NCBI RefSeq assembly: GCF_014349155.1
Contig: NZ_JACSIT010000104.1
Span: forward strand, 62,001-126,000
Reading direction: 5' to 3'
DNA length: 64,000 nt
DNA from: Neolewinella lacunae
GTDB taxonomy: Bacteria > Bacteroidota > Bacteroidia > Chitinophagales > Saprospiraceae
The notes beneath the pieces were generated by a model, which was given only the letters and a program-made list of their open reading frames with translations, searched no databases and was not told where the DNA came from. The translations under genes were made by a program, and so were the position numbers. Below, piece by piece: positions 9,230-16,951 of this stretch. Every line of letters starts with the position of its first letter. Position 1 is the stretch's first letter.

Positions 9230-10099
9230 TTATTCCAGGTCTGCCTCGTAGGCCCGCTGGGCGCGCTTGGCGATGAACACCGAGAGTTCGTAAAGGACGT
9301 AAAGGGGCAGCGCGATGAGGATCTGCGTTACTACGTCGGGCGGGGTAAGAACGCTGGCCAGGACCAGAATACCGACGATGCTGTGCCGCCGGTATTGACG
9401 CATGCCTTGGGCGGTAACCAGGCCAAAACGGGCAAGGAAGTGAATTAAGACGGGCAGTTCAAAAATGATGGCTGCCGGCAGGGTAAACATCAGCATGTAG
9501 CCAATGACGGAGTCCATCGTAGGAATGTTCTTGGCTCCGCCCACCTCGAAGGTGAGCAGGAAGTTGGTCCCAAACGGCGCAATGATGAAAAAGCCAAAGG
9601 CCACGCCGATGAAAAACAGGAGGGAGCAAATGAAAATCACCCCCCGCGTTGCCCGCTGTTCTTCTTTGTAAAGACCGGGCCGGACGAAGGACCACAGCTC
9701 ATAAAAGACGTAGGGGAAGGCGATGACGAAACCGCCGACGAAAGACATCTTAACCGCCGTGATGAACTGCTCGCCGAAGCCGATGGCCTGCACCGTCAGG
9801 TCTTCGGTGGGCGCAATGCACAGCACCTGGCCGGTCCCCAGCCACCCCGAGAGGCGGCAAAACCAGTCGTAGCTGATGAAATCGGTCTTCAAGGGGCCGA
9901 AGAGCACGCGGGAGAAGTACCAGTCGCGCACCAGGAACAACAAAATTCCGCCGATGACGATGGCTACGAGGCTGCGCACAATGTGCCAGCGCAACTCTTC
10001 CAGGTGATCGAGGAAAGACATTTCCTTGTCTTCCGGCGGCTTCGGCCGGCCGTCTTTATCGAGCTCCCATTTGTCTACGTCTACTTGATCCAGTGCCAT
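9230..10099 (-). CDS. tatC: Sec-independent protein translocase subunit TatC
   Basis: A 289-residue polytopic membrane protein. The diagnostic N-terminal block MSFLDHLEELRWHIVRSL is followed by the first membrane helix, then FVIAFPYVFYELWSFVRPGLY (the conserved FY..W.F..PGL motif) and four further helices, giving the expected six. TatC is the receptor for twin-arginine signal peptides and exports folded proteins. I use the ATG at 10099; a GTG at 10117 would add six residues. The N terminus before the core is about 27 residues longer than in E. coli. No tatA/tatB gene is next to it. Confidence 0.93.
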   Translation of the reverse strand: MALDQVDVDKWELDKDGRPKPPEDKEMSFLDHLEELRWHIVRSLVAIVIGGILLFLVRDWYFSRVLFGPLKTDFISYDWFCRLSGWLGTGQVLCIAPTEDLTVQAIGFGEQFITAVKMSFVGGFVIAFPYVFYELWSFVRPGLYKEEQRATRGVIFICSLLFFIGVAFGFFIIAPFGTNFLLTFEVGGAKNIPTMDSVIGYMLMFTLPAAIIFELPVLIHFLARFGLVTAQGMRQYRRHSIVGILVLASVLTPPDVVTQILIALPLYVLYELSVFIAKRAQRAYEADLE

Positions 10100-10103
10100 A
10101 GGG

Positions 10104-10111
10104 CGAAGGTA
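10104..10111 (-). promoter_or_regulatory. -7 box TACCTTCG directly before tatC
   Basis: Read on the minus strand, TACCTTCG fits TAnnTTYG (one base from TAnnTTTG) and ends four bases before the tatC ATG. The same geometry is seen before ktrB, suggesting a leaderless message. Confidence 0.4.
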
Positions 10112-10184
10112 ATACACGGGCAGCTAGGCTGGTAGTGTCGCTGCGGTTGCTTTGGCCTTCCTGACGAGAAAGCGATAAGATTTT

Positions 10185-10202
10185 GGGCGCGGCCGCAGGT
10201 GC
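10185..10202 (+). repeat. Dispersed GC-rich repeat, forward copy
   Basis: Exact match to GGGCGCGGCCGCAGGTGC in the gap between divergent tatC and the TPR gene. It is followed by GGAGGAAAGAGCAAGG, a motif also found downstream of other forward copies. The next copy (12333-12350) is in reverse orientation, so the two bracket the TPR and histidine kinase genes. Confidence 0.85.
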
Positions 10203-10300
10203 GTGCGGTGTCATCCGGAGGAAAGAGCAAGGGAAGTCTGGCCAGCCCTTGTCCGCTGAACGCCATAGCCCGCCCCCACGCTAAAGTCATGGCCAGCCGC

Positions 10301-10308
10301 TATCTTTG
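10301..10308 (+). promoter_or_regulatory. -7 box TATCTTTG of the TPR/kinase operon
   Basis: TATCTTTG is a full match to TAnnTTTG, placed 24 bases before the ATG at 10333. No clear -33 TTG at the standard distance. Confidence 0.5.
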
Positions 10309-10332
10309 CGGGCCGATAAAAATCTGTTTCGC

Positions 10333-10944
10333 ATGTTCGTTATCCCTCCCTACGTCCGTTTTGCCCTGATTGGGGTTTTCTTGCTCGGTGGCATTGCCCT
10401 GTGGGCCAGCCTGGGGGTTTGGTACGGCATTTTTTTCGTGCTCACGGCCGTGTTTCTCTTCGTCGGCTACGTCTTCCTGGGTACGGTAGCACCCGCCGCC
10501 AAGGCCATCCAGGTGCAGGATTTTGACGGTGCCGAAAAACTGCTGGGCCTGACCCTGAAGCCCGAGTGGCTCTACAGCACCAACCGTGCCTTCTACTACA
10601 TGATGAAAGGCAATATTGCCATCAGCCGCAAAGACCTCGACCAGGCCGAGGGCTGGCTGCGCAAGGCTGAATCCATTGACATCCCCACGCCGACGGAACG
10701 CGCCACGCTGCATTTTCAGCTCGCCCAGATCGAATACCAGCGCAAAAACTTCAATGCCGCTAAGAAGTACCTGAAAAAAGCGAAGGAGGCCAACGTTAAA
10801 ATCCCGCAGATCCGCGAGCAGATTGAACTGATGGACCAGGCCCTGAAGCAAACCGGCCAGGTCAAGGCCGTCCAGCGGATGGGCAAAGAAGGTCATGCCA
10901 TGCTGGGCCGCGGCGGCAAACGCCGGCAGCCTAAGCGGCGGTAA
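10333..10944 (+). CDS. TPR-containing membrane protein of unknown function
   Basis: A 203-residue protein with two adjacent N-terminal membrane helices (residues ~9-27 and ~31-52) and a cytoplasmic or periplasmic tail. Residues ~60-165 form two to three tetratricopeptide-like helical pairs (FYYMMKGNIAISRKDLDQAEGWLRKAESI; ATLHFQLAQIEYQRKNFNAAKKYLKKA). The C terminus is strongly basic (GRGGKRRQPKRR). I place the start at the ATG at 10333 since it follows a -7 box at 10301; the TTG at 10306 falls inside that box. It lies 15 bases before the histidine kinase and is probably co-transcribed. Related small TPR proteins are found in Bacteroidota; no function is known. Confidence 0.75.
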   Translation: MFVIPPYVRFALIGVFLLGGIALWASLGVWYGIFFVLTAVFLFVGYVFLGTVAPAAKAIQVQDFDGAEKLLGLTLKPEWLYSTNRAFYYMMKGNIAISRKDLDQAEGWLRKAESIDIPTPTERATLHFQLAQIEYQRKNFNAAKKYLKKAKEANVKIPQIREQIELMDQALKQTGQVKAVQRMGKEGHAMLGRGGKRRQPKRR

Positions 10945-10959
10945 TCCCCCGGCTTCGTC

Positions 10960-12261
10960 TTGTCTTCCAGCGCAAAATACATTCTCTACCTCACGGTGCT
11001 GCACCTGGCACTGGGCGTGGTGGCTTACTACGCCTTTCAGCCCCAGGGGCTTCTCGTGCTGTTGGCTGAACTCGTTTTGCTCTTTTCGGCCTACGTGGCC
11101 TACCGCATTCACCGCTCCATCATTGCCCCGGTGCAACTGCTGGCCCGCGGTGCAGCGGCCTTGGAAGACCAGGACTTTTCGGTCAAGCTACTGCCCACCG
11201 GGAGCCGGGAAATGGACCGCGTGGCCAACATCTACAACCGGATGATCGACCAGCTCCGCGACGAGCGGGTGGCGGGTATGCAGCGCGAAGAATTTCTCGA
11301 TCGCCTCATCAATGCCGCCGAACTGGGCGTGGCGATCCTTGACTTCGACGGACGGGTAGAGAGCATGAACGCCTGGCTGGAAGCCAAGTGTGCGCAGGAG
11401 GCCTTCCGCGTCCAGGTGCTTAATGCCGCCCTGGCCAGTACCACCCCCGCCGTCCAGGAACATGCCGCCAGTGATGTCCACCGGCAGGACGTCCTGATTG
11501 GCCCCGATAACCGCCGCTACCGCGTAGAGGCCGCCAATTTTGTGGACCGCGGCTTCGAGCGTGGCTTTCTGATTGTGCAGGACGTTACGGCCGAGCTCTT
11601 CGCCGCCGAAAAAGAAGCCTACGGCAAAGTCATCCGGATGATGGCCCACGAGGTCAACAACTCCAACGCCGCCATCGTCAGCGTACTGCGCAGCCTCCTG
11701 GAAGTAGCCACCGAAGAAGATGTGGCCCTGGGGGCGCTTAGCAAAGACTACCTGCCGGCCGTCATCAACCGCGCGGAGAACATGACCACCTTCATGCGCA
11801 ACTTCGCCCGCGTCATCCGCCTGCCGGCCGCCGATCTGAAGAAGACCGATCTCAACGCCCTCCTCCGCCGGACGGGCGAAGTGATGCAACCCGTCTTGCG
11901 CGAAGCCAACATCAGCCTCGAATTTGCCCTCACGCCCGACCCTCTCTGGATCCAGGCCGACGCCACCCAGCTGGAGCAAGTGGTCATCAATGCCCTGACC
12001 AACGCCCGCGAGAGCATTGGCCAAAACGGTATTATTCGGGTCAGTTCAGCATCCTTTCCCGCCAGCCTGGTCATTGCCGATAACGGGCCGGGCATCGTCC
12101 CCGCCGCCCGGGGGCAACTCTTCAAGCCGTTCTTCAGCACCAAGCCCAGCGGCCAGGGCGTTGGCCTTACGCTGAGCCGCGACATCCTCGAAGCCCACCG
12201 CGCCACCTACCAGCTCGATACCGAAGCCGATGGCTGGACCCGTTTGCGGATCGGTTTTTGA
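10960..12261 (+). CDS. Membrane sensor histidine kinase (NtrB-like)
   Basis: A 433-residue kinase: two N-terminal membrane helices (~7-45), a HAMP-like linker (RIHRSIIAPVQLLARGAAAL), a PAS-like region (~115-220), a HisKA-type dimerisation helix with MAHEVNN (phospho-acceptor His about residue 230), and a HATPase domain with N box NALTNARESI, G1 DNGPGI, a conserved FFSTKPSGQGVGL lid and an RL-GF end. The lid and H-box resemble NtrB/NtrY-like kinases. There is almost no periplasmic loop, so the signal may be intramembrane or cytoplasmic. No ATG is available: the frame begins with TTG at 10960 just after an in-frame stop, so a TTG start is likely. No response regulator is adjacent, making it an orphan kinase that sits with the TPR gene. 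Confidence 0.85.
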   Translation: MSSSAKYILYLTVLHLALGVVAYYAFQPQGLLVLLAELVLLFSAYVAYRIHRSIIAPVQLLARGAAALEDQDFSVKLLPTGSREMDRVANIYNRMIDQLRDERVAGMQREEFLDRLINAAELGVAILDFDGRVESMNAWLEAKCAQEAFRVQVLNAALASTTPAVQEHAASDVHRQDVLIGPDNRRYRVEAANFVDRGFERGFLIVQDVTAELFAAEKEAYGKVIRMMAHEVNNSNAAIVSVLRSLLEVATEEDVALGALSKDYLPAVINRAENMTTFMRNFARVIRLPAADLKKTDLNALLRRTGEVMQPVLREANISLEFALTPDPLWIQADATQLEQVVINALTNARESIGQNGIIRVSSASFPASLVIADNGPGIVPAARGQLFKPFFSTKPSGQGVGLTLSRDILEAHRATYQLDTEADGWTRLRIGF

Positions 12262-12332
12262 GTTTCCGGAGGGACCCTGGCAGGCCGTAGGAGGAGCCGC
12301 TGGTCTGCGCATTGCCTTATCCAACGGGGCCG

Positions 12333-12350
12333 GCACCTGCGGCCGCGCCC
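12333..12350 (-). repeat. Dispersed GC-rich repeat, reverse copy
   Basis: Exact GCACCTGCGGCCGCGCCC between the convergent histidine kinase and glycosyltransferase genes. Confidence 0.85.
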
Positions 12351-12375
12351 TGAAAAAGGAGGATCAGGTGATCAA

Positions 12376-13989
12376 TTACCGCGCCAGCCGCAGGTGCTTC
12401 ACGCTGTAAAAAAAGATGGCGCCGTAGCCCAGGGCCAGCAAACCATGGAAGACCACGAAGGTGGTGTTTTGCAGGTAGAAGGCTCCCCATACCGCGAAGC
12501 AGAAGTACAGACTCAGTATCCCTTCGCCGATAGTGATGGCGTTGAGGCGGCCGGTGAGGTACTTGCTCGAGGTCAGCCGGTCTTTGATGGTGCTGATGTT
12601 GAACTTGGGGGTGCGTACGAAGGGGCTTTTCTTGCCCCGGTAGCCCTGGAGGACGGCCACGGTATTGTGCAGGGAAAGCCCCATGCTGAGCGCCAGGAAC
12701 AGGGGGAAGAGGAGGATGAACTTACCGACTGAGCGTAAGAAGTTCTTCTCTTTATTGGCTACGCTCTGGACGTTGGCGGTGTAGTAAATGCCGATGACCG
12801 ACAGCAAGCCCGCCAGAAAGATGGCGAAAAAGTTTTTGCTGAAGCCCAGCGCCGCCAGTTCCCCGAAAAGAAAGAGCAAGGGAACGCTGAATACCCCACA
12901 GAGGAAAACGAAAAGAAAAATCGTACTGCCCAGCAGGTGGGCGGTAGCGTGGACCTTATGGCCGAAGCTGAGGGTACTCTTCCATACGTCCGGCAACATC
13001 TTGCGGGCGGTTTCGGCGCCACCCTTCATCCAGCGGTGTTGCTGGCTTTTGAAGCTGTTCATTTCCACGGGCAGTTCCGCCGGGCTGCCCACTTTTTCGA
13101 GGTAATGGATCTTGTAACCGGCCAGTTGGGAGCGGATGCTGAGGTCGAGGTCTTCGGTGAGGGTATCGGGCTGCCAGCCGCCGCCAGCCTCGATGGTGGC
13201 CCGTCGCCAGACCCCGGCCGTGCCATTGAACTGCAACAGGTGGCCACCGTTCATCCGCCCCACCTGCTCGACGGTGAAGTGGACGTTGAGCTGCAGGGCC
13301 TGCAAGCGGGTGATGATGCTGTAGTCCTGGTTGATGTGCTCCCAGCGCGTTTGCACCACGCCCACCTTGGGGTCGGCAAAGTGGGGGATGGTCTTTTGCA
13401 GGAAATCGGGCTCTGGGACGAAGTCGGCGTCAAAAATGGCGATGAATTCTCCCCGGGCTTCCTGCATACCGTCGCGCAGTGCCCCAGCCTTGAAACCTTC
13501 CCGTTTGGGGCGGATGATCTGGCGGATGTCGAAACCCCGGGCCTGGTATTCTTCGACCTTGGCGGCCACCAAGGCAGTGGTTTCGTCGGTACTGTCGTCG
13601 AGGATATGGATTTCAAACCGGTCGCGGGGATAGTCGAAAGCTGCGACGGCATCGATGAGCCGGCCAATGACGAAGTACTCGTTGTAAATCGGCAACTGCA
13701 CGGTCACCAGGGGATAGCAGGCGGCGGAAGCGGGGGCTTCGGCCACGTCGGTCCCGGCGTAGCGGGCAGTGCCAGCATTGTGTGCTTGGGGGATAGCCGG
13801 TTTGTTGGCCGCGTCGGAAGAATTGCCTTTCCCTGCGGTGCGGAAATCATCAAACGATACCGGGTGCTCCGTGGGGTTCAGGCTCTGCTTGTAGTGGTAG
13901 AGCAGGTTGAATTGCAGCAGGCAGTAGAGCGTGATGTAGATCAGGCAACCCGTGTATATGGCCAGTACGAACAAAGCGAGTAGGGTCAT
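12376..13989 (-). CDS. Processive family 2 glycosyltransferase, cellulose synthase-like
   Basis: A 537-residue membrane glycosyltransferase. After one N-terminal helix there is a ~40-residue low-complexity stretch (residues ~48-88) and then a GT-A catalytic domain with all expected acidic motifs: VQLPIYNEYFVIGRL, HILDDSTDET, IAIFDADFVPE (DxD), LTEDLDLSIR (catalytic TED) and SQQHRWMKGG (QxxRW), the signature of processive beta-glycosyltransferases. Four or so helices follow at the C terminus. It is likely to polymerise or transfer a sugar to a lipid or glycan at the inner membrane; the product is unknown as no PilZ domain or Bcs partner is present. It starts two bases after the stop of the glycosyltransferase at 13992, so they form an operon. 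Confidence 0.88.
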   Translation of the reverse strand: MTLLALFVLAIYTGCLIYITLYCLLQFNLLYHYKQSLNPTEHPVSFDDFRTAGKGNSSDAANKPAIPQAHNAGTARYAGTDVAEAPASAACYPLVTVQLPIYNEYFVIGRLIDAVAAFDYPRDRFEIHILDDSTDETTALVAAKVEEYQARGFDIRQIIRPKREGFKAGALRDGMQEARGEFIAIFDADFVPEPDFLQKTIPHFADPKVGVVQTRWEHINQDYSIITRLQALQLNVHFTVEQVGRMNGGHLLQFNGTAGVWRRATIEAGGGWQPDTLTEDLDLSIRSQLAGYKIHYLEKVGSPAELPVEMNSFKSQQHRWMKGGAETARKMLPDVWKSTLSFGHKVHATAHLLGSTIFLFVFLCGVFSVPLLFLFGELAALGFSKNFFAIFLAGLLSVIGIYYTANVQSVANKEKNFLRSVGKFILLFPLFLALSMGLSLHNTVAVLQGYRGKKSPFVRTPKFNISTIKDRLTSSKYLTGRLNAITIGEGILSLYFCFAVWGAFYLQNTTFVVFHGLLALGYGAIFFYSVKHLRLAR

Positions 13990-13991
13990 GA

Positions 13992-14696
13992 TCAGATCAG
14001 TTTGAAGATGGTCCAGAGGATTTTGTGTCCGGCCAGGATGGTGCCCCGGATGGTGCCCGATATCTTAGACACCCCAATCCGCTTTCGGTAACGGACGGGT
14101 ACCTCCGTACAGCGAAGGCGGGCTTTGGCTGCGCGTACCTGCATCTCTACCGTCCAGCCAAAATCCGGGTCGTTCATCCCTAATTCCCGCAGGGCGGGGT
14201 AGCGGATGGCACGGAAGGGGCCCAGGTCAGTAAATGCATTGCCGTAAATGAGTTTGATCAGGCTGGTGGCCAGCCAGTTGCCAAAGACCTGCTGGGGTTG
14301 CATGCTGCCGGGCTCCAGCTCGCCGAGGGCGCGGGAGCCGATGACGAGGTCCACGCCCTCTTCCAGGATGGGGGCAATGAGCTCCGGGAGTTGCTCCGGA
14401 TAGTCGCTGTGGTCTCCGTCGACGAAGACCACAATGTCGGGCCAGTCTTCCGGTGCGCGGGCGGCGATGTGGGCCATGCCCCGCAGGCAGGCGGAGCCGT
14501 AGCCGGGCCGCAGTTCATCCACCACCGTGGCACCCGCTGCTCGGGCTACTTCGGCCGTCCGGTCCTTGCTGTTGTTGTTGCAAACAATGACTTCCCGAAC
14601 CAGCCCGGCGGGGAGTTCGCCCACCACCAGGGCAATGCTATGCTCCTCGTTGTAAGCGGGGATAATGACGTCGATAACGGGAGCGCGAGTGGCCAA
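13992..14696 (-). CDS. Family 2 glycosyltransferase, polyprenyl-phosphate type
   Basis: A 234-residue GT-A enzyme with IDVIIPAYNEEHSIALVV at the nucleotide-sugar site, a NNNSKDRT motif, VVFVDGDHSDYP (DxD-like) and VIGSRALGELEPGSM, the last two typical of DPM1/dolichyl-phosphate or undecaprenyl-phosphate sugar synthases. It has no long C-terminal membrane extension, apart from a weakly hydrophobic end. It probably transfers a hexose from a nucleotide sugar to a polyprenyl phosphate, which could feed the membrane transferase encoded just downstream in the same operon. That link is inference. Confidence 0.87.
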   Translation of the reverse strand: MATRAPVIDVIIPAYNEEHSIALVVGELPAGLVREVIVCNNNSKDRTAEVARAAGATVVDELRPGYGSACLRGMAHIAARAPEDWPDIVVFVDGDHSDYPEQLPELIAPILEEGVDLVIGSRALGELEPGSMQPQQVFGNWLATSLIKLIYGNAFTDLGPFRAIRYPALRELGMNDPDFGWTVEMQVRAAKARLRCTEVPVRYRKRIGVSKISGTIRGTILAGHKILWTIFKLI

Positions 14697-14830
14697 GGGA
14701 AGTTATTTGTTGGCGCCTTTGGGGCAGTTGGAAGTCAATCGCAAGTGTCACCACCAGCGTTTAGCAGGCAAAGGTACGGTCAGCAGCCCCTAAGCACTTG
14801 TCGGCAAAGGACAGGAAGCGTTTCCGACGC

Positions 14831-15565
14831 TTAGCTTAAGCCGCCGTCTACGCCCAGTACCTGACCATTTACGTAAGAACTCAGCTCAGAGCCTAGGAAG
14901 GCACAAACTTTTGCAATTTCTTCCGGGTTGCCCAGGCGCTTGAGGGGGATCTGGCTGAGGTAGCCCTCGCGCAGGGCCTCCGGCAGTTCGTCCGTCATGT
15001 CGGTAACGATGAAGCCCGGGGCTACGACGTTGCAGCGGATGTTGCGCGAGCCCATCTCCTTGGCCAGTGACTTGCTGAAGCCGATGATGCCCGCCTTGGA
15101 AGCTGCGTAATTGGCCTGTCCGGCCTGCCCGGTCACGCCCACGATGCTGGACATATTGATGACCGAACCCGAACCCGACTTCATCAGCGGGCGCAGGGCC
15201 TGTTTGGTGAGGTTGAAAATCGATTTGAGGTTGTTGTTCATCACCTCGTCCCACTGCTCTTCGCTCATGCGCAGCAGCAGCGTATCCCGGGTGATGCCTG
15301 CGTTGTTGACCAGAATGTCAAAGCCGCCGAAGTCTTCGGTGACTTGCTTGACGAGTTCGCCGGCCGCCGCGTAGCTGGCCGCATCACTCTGGTAGGCCCG
15401 TACGCCTTCGCCCAGCTCCTGCACCAAGGCTTCCGCCGGCCCCGCCGAGCGGGCGTAGGTAAAGGCCACCCGGGCTCCTTCGGCCACGAAATACCGGACG
15501 ATGGCAGCACCGATGCCCCGCGATCCGCCGGTGATCAATGCAGTCTTTCCAGTAAGTAATCCCAT
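14831..15565 (-). CDS. fabG: 3-oxoacyl-[acyl-carrier-protein] reductase
   Basis: A 244-residue classical short-chain dehydrogenase. The N-terminal TALITGGSRGIGAAIVRYF is the NADP-binding TGxxxGIG motif, LVNNAGITRDTLLLRM is the NNAG block with the TRD-x-LL sequence typical of FabG, and the catalytic tetrad is INMSSIVG / NYAASKAGIIGFSKSLAKE. The C terminus FIVTDMTDELP and GQVLGVDGG also fit FabG. It reduces 3-ketoacyl-ACP in fatty acid elongation. The frame is open up to 15727, but the ATG at 15565 begins exactly at the family N terminus, and a promoter-like TTG-N18-TATCTTCG sits just upstream (15589-15617, minus). Confidence 0.94.
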   Translation of the reverse strand: MGLLTGKTALITGGSRGIGAAIVRYFVAEGARVAFTYARSAGPAEALVQELGEGVRAYQSDAASYAAAGELVKQVTEDFGGFDILVNNAGITRDTLLLRMSEEQWDEVMNNNLKSIFNLTKQALRPLMKSGSGSVINMSSIVGVTGQAGQANYAASKAGIIGFSKSLAKEMGSRNIRCNVVAPGFIVTDMTDELPEALREGYLSQIPLKRLGNPEEIAKVCAFLGSELSSYVNGQVLGVDGGLS

Positions 15566-15588
15566 GTTTTCTTGCTTTAATTTGGGTG

Positions 15589-15617
15589 CGAAGATAGCCC
15601 TATTGCCGCAATGCCAA
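15589..15617 (-). promoter_or_regulatory. Bacteroidota-type promoter of fabG
   Basis: On the minus strand a -33 TTG (15617-15615) and a -7 TATCTTCG (15596-15589) are separated by 18 bases; the -7 box ends 23 bases before the fabG ATG. Confidence 0.55.
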
Positions 15618-15670
15618 GTGAAGCCCCGGGGAGCAGCCTGGGCGGACCCACCCACGAAGAAAATAAACAA

Positions 15671-15678
15671 TAGCTTTG
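15671..15678 (+). promoter_or_regulatory. -7 box TAGCTTTG before the TauE-like permease gene
   Basis: Full match to TAnnTTTG, 67 bases before the ATG at 15746, divergent from the fabG promoter. No convincing -33 element. Confidence 0.4.
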
Positions 15679-15745
15679 CGGGGGGGGCGGGTGCTTTCTT
15701 CAGGCCCTGGCCCGCCCTTCCCGCCATTTGCTTTGCCTAACTGCT

Positions 15746-16510
15746 ATGGATTACCTGATTGCCCTCGTCGGCGCATTTTTGGCGGGCTCCATCAATACCC
15801 TTTCGGGCAACGGATCGGCCATTACCCTGACGATCTTAATGGAGTTGCTTGGTCTGCCGCCCGACGTGGCCAACGGCACCAACCGCGTTGGCGTTTTGGG
15901 CAACAGCCTGGCCGGCTCCGCCGGCTTTTACCGGGGTGGTCGCTTCACCCTGGCACCCGAGCGGCGGCGGGAGATGTGGGAGATCGTTGCCTACACCACC
16001 CTCGGGGCTCTGCTGGGCATCTACCTGAGCCTGGTGATCAGCAACGAGGCCTACCGCGCTATTTTCCGCTATTTGCTGGTGCTTATGCTGCTCGTCATCC
16101 TCATTAAGCCCAAGCGCTGGCTGGTGACCCACGAGGGCGGGCCCCCTTTGAGCCGCTGGATCAGCATCCCGGTATTCTTCGCCCTGGGCATTTACGGCGG
16201 CTTTATCCAGATGGGCATGGGCGTGTTTTTCATCGCTGTGATGGTGCTGCTGGCCAATTATGAGATCATCCAGGCCAACGTCGTCAAAGCCCCGCTCATC
16301 GTCTTGTACACCTTCTTCGCCGTAGTCATCTACGCCTGGCGGGGGCTCATCGATTGGCAGATCGGTAGCCTCATGGCGGTGGGGCAAATCGTCGGGGGCT
16401 ACCTCACCGCCCGCTTTGCAGCGCGGCATCCGCGGGCTGGGGTGTACGCTTATCGCCTGCTCATTGTCGTCGTGATCGCCGCCATCCTCAAGGCTTTCTG
16501 GCCCGTCTGA
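15746..16510 (+). CDS. TauE/SafE family permease
   Basis: A 254-residue membrane protein with about eight hydrophobic segments and the duplicated architecture of the TauE/SafE (DUF81) family: the first half opens with AGSINTLSGNGSAITLTILMELLGLPPDVANGTNR, close to the family signature G..aG.iNt..G.G....iP.L...G, and the second with GIYGGFIQMGMGVFF. The family includes sulfite/organosulfonate exporters, but most members have no assigned substrate. I use the ATG at 15746; an upstream TTG at 15728 in the same frame is less likely. It is divergent from fabG and followed by a repeat element. Confidence 0.85.
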   Translation: MDYLIALVGAFLAGSINTLSGNGSAITLTILMELLGLPPDVANGTNRVGVLGNSLAGSAGFYRGGRFTLAPERRREMWEIVAYTTLGALLGIYLSLVISNEAYRAIFRYLLVLMLLVILIKPKRWLVTHEGGPPLSRWISIPVFFALGIYGGFIQMGMGVFFIAVMVLLANYEIIQANVVKAPLIVLYTFFAVVIYAWRGLIDWQIGSLMAVGQIVGGYLTARFAARHPRAGVYAYRLLIVVVIAAILKAFWPV

Positions 16511-16517
16511 CCCACGG

Positions 16518-16733
16518 GGGCGCGGTCGCAGGTGCTCCCCCCCGACCCCCCGAAAGGGGGAGTAAGGACAGAGGAGCAAGGTTTGTCCCCGCCCCCGTAT
16601 CTGACCGGTTGAGGGTGTTCCCACCCGAATCTCCTGTTTCGGGCAGGGGCACCCTCAGCCAGGTATTCGCATTCGGGTGGGGAGGCCAAACACTGCTTTT
16701 CGGCGTCCTATCCCGGCACCTGCGTCCGCGCCC
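16518..16733. repeat. Dispersed inverted-repeat element (216 bp) with C7/G5 hairpin
   Basis: This fills most of the ~300-base gap between the permease and tRNA-Asn. A forward arm (16518-16535, GGGCGCGGTCGCAGGTGC) faces a reverse arm (16716-16733, GCACCTGCGTCCGCGCCC). Directly after the forward arm is a hairpin, CTCCCCCCC with GGGGGAG (16535-16562), also present at 30232 and 60121. The interior holds further inverted repeats (GAGGGTG/CACCCTC and CCCACCCGAAT/ATTCGGGTGGG), so the whole unit can fold. No protein is encoded. Confidence 0.85.
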
Positions 16734-16765
16734 GCAACTTTTTTCAATAAAATTTCCTTCTGCAC

Positions 16766-16797
16766 TTGTTCCTTTTCTGGGTGAAGCCGTACATTTG
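16766..16797 (+). promoter_or_regulatory. Promoter of tRNA-Asn
   Basis: A -33 TTG at 16766-16768 and a -7 TACATTTG at 16790-16797 (full TAnnTTTG match), 21 bases apart, lie 18 bases before the mature tRNA 5' end. Confidence 0.65.
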
Positions 16798-16815
16798 CAG
16801 CCGCTTCGCAAAACT

Positions 16816-16892
16816 GCCTCAGTAGCTCAGTCGGTTAGAGCGGCGGACTGTTAATCCGTAGGTCGAAGGTTCGAGCCCTTCCTGAGGCGCCA
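16816..16892 (+). tRNA. tRNA-Asn (anticodon GTT)
   Basis: Complete cloverleaf: acceptor GCCTCAG pairs with CTGAGGC, D stem GCTC/GAGC, anticodon stem GCGGA/TCCGT with loop CTGTTAA (anticodon GTT at 16850-16852), T arm GAAGG-TTCGAGC-CCTTC, discriminator G, and an encoded CCA at 16890-16892. It has its own promoter and terminator. Confidence 0.97.
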
Positions 16893-16926
16893 AAGTCGAG
16901 TACGCAACCCGTGCTCGACTTTTTTA
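16893..16926 (+). terminator. Rho-independent terminator after tRNA-Asn
   Basis: AAGTCGAG and CTCGACTT form a stem (16893-16900 / 16914-16921) with a 13-base loop, running into a T-rich tail. Confidence 0.85.
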
Positions 16927-16951
16927 TTTTACCCTCTTTACTCCCTCCCGC

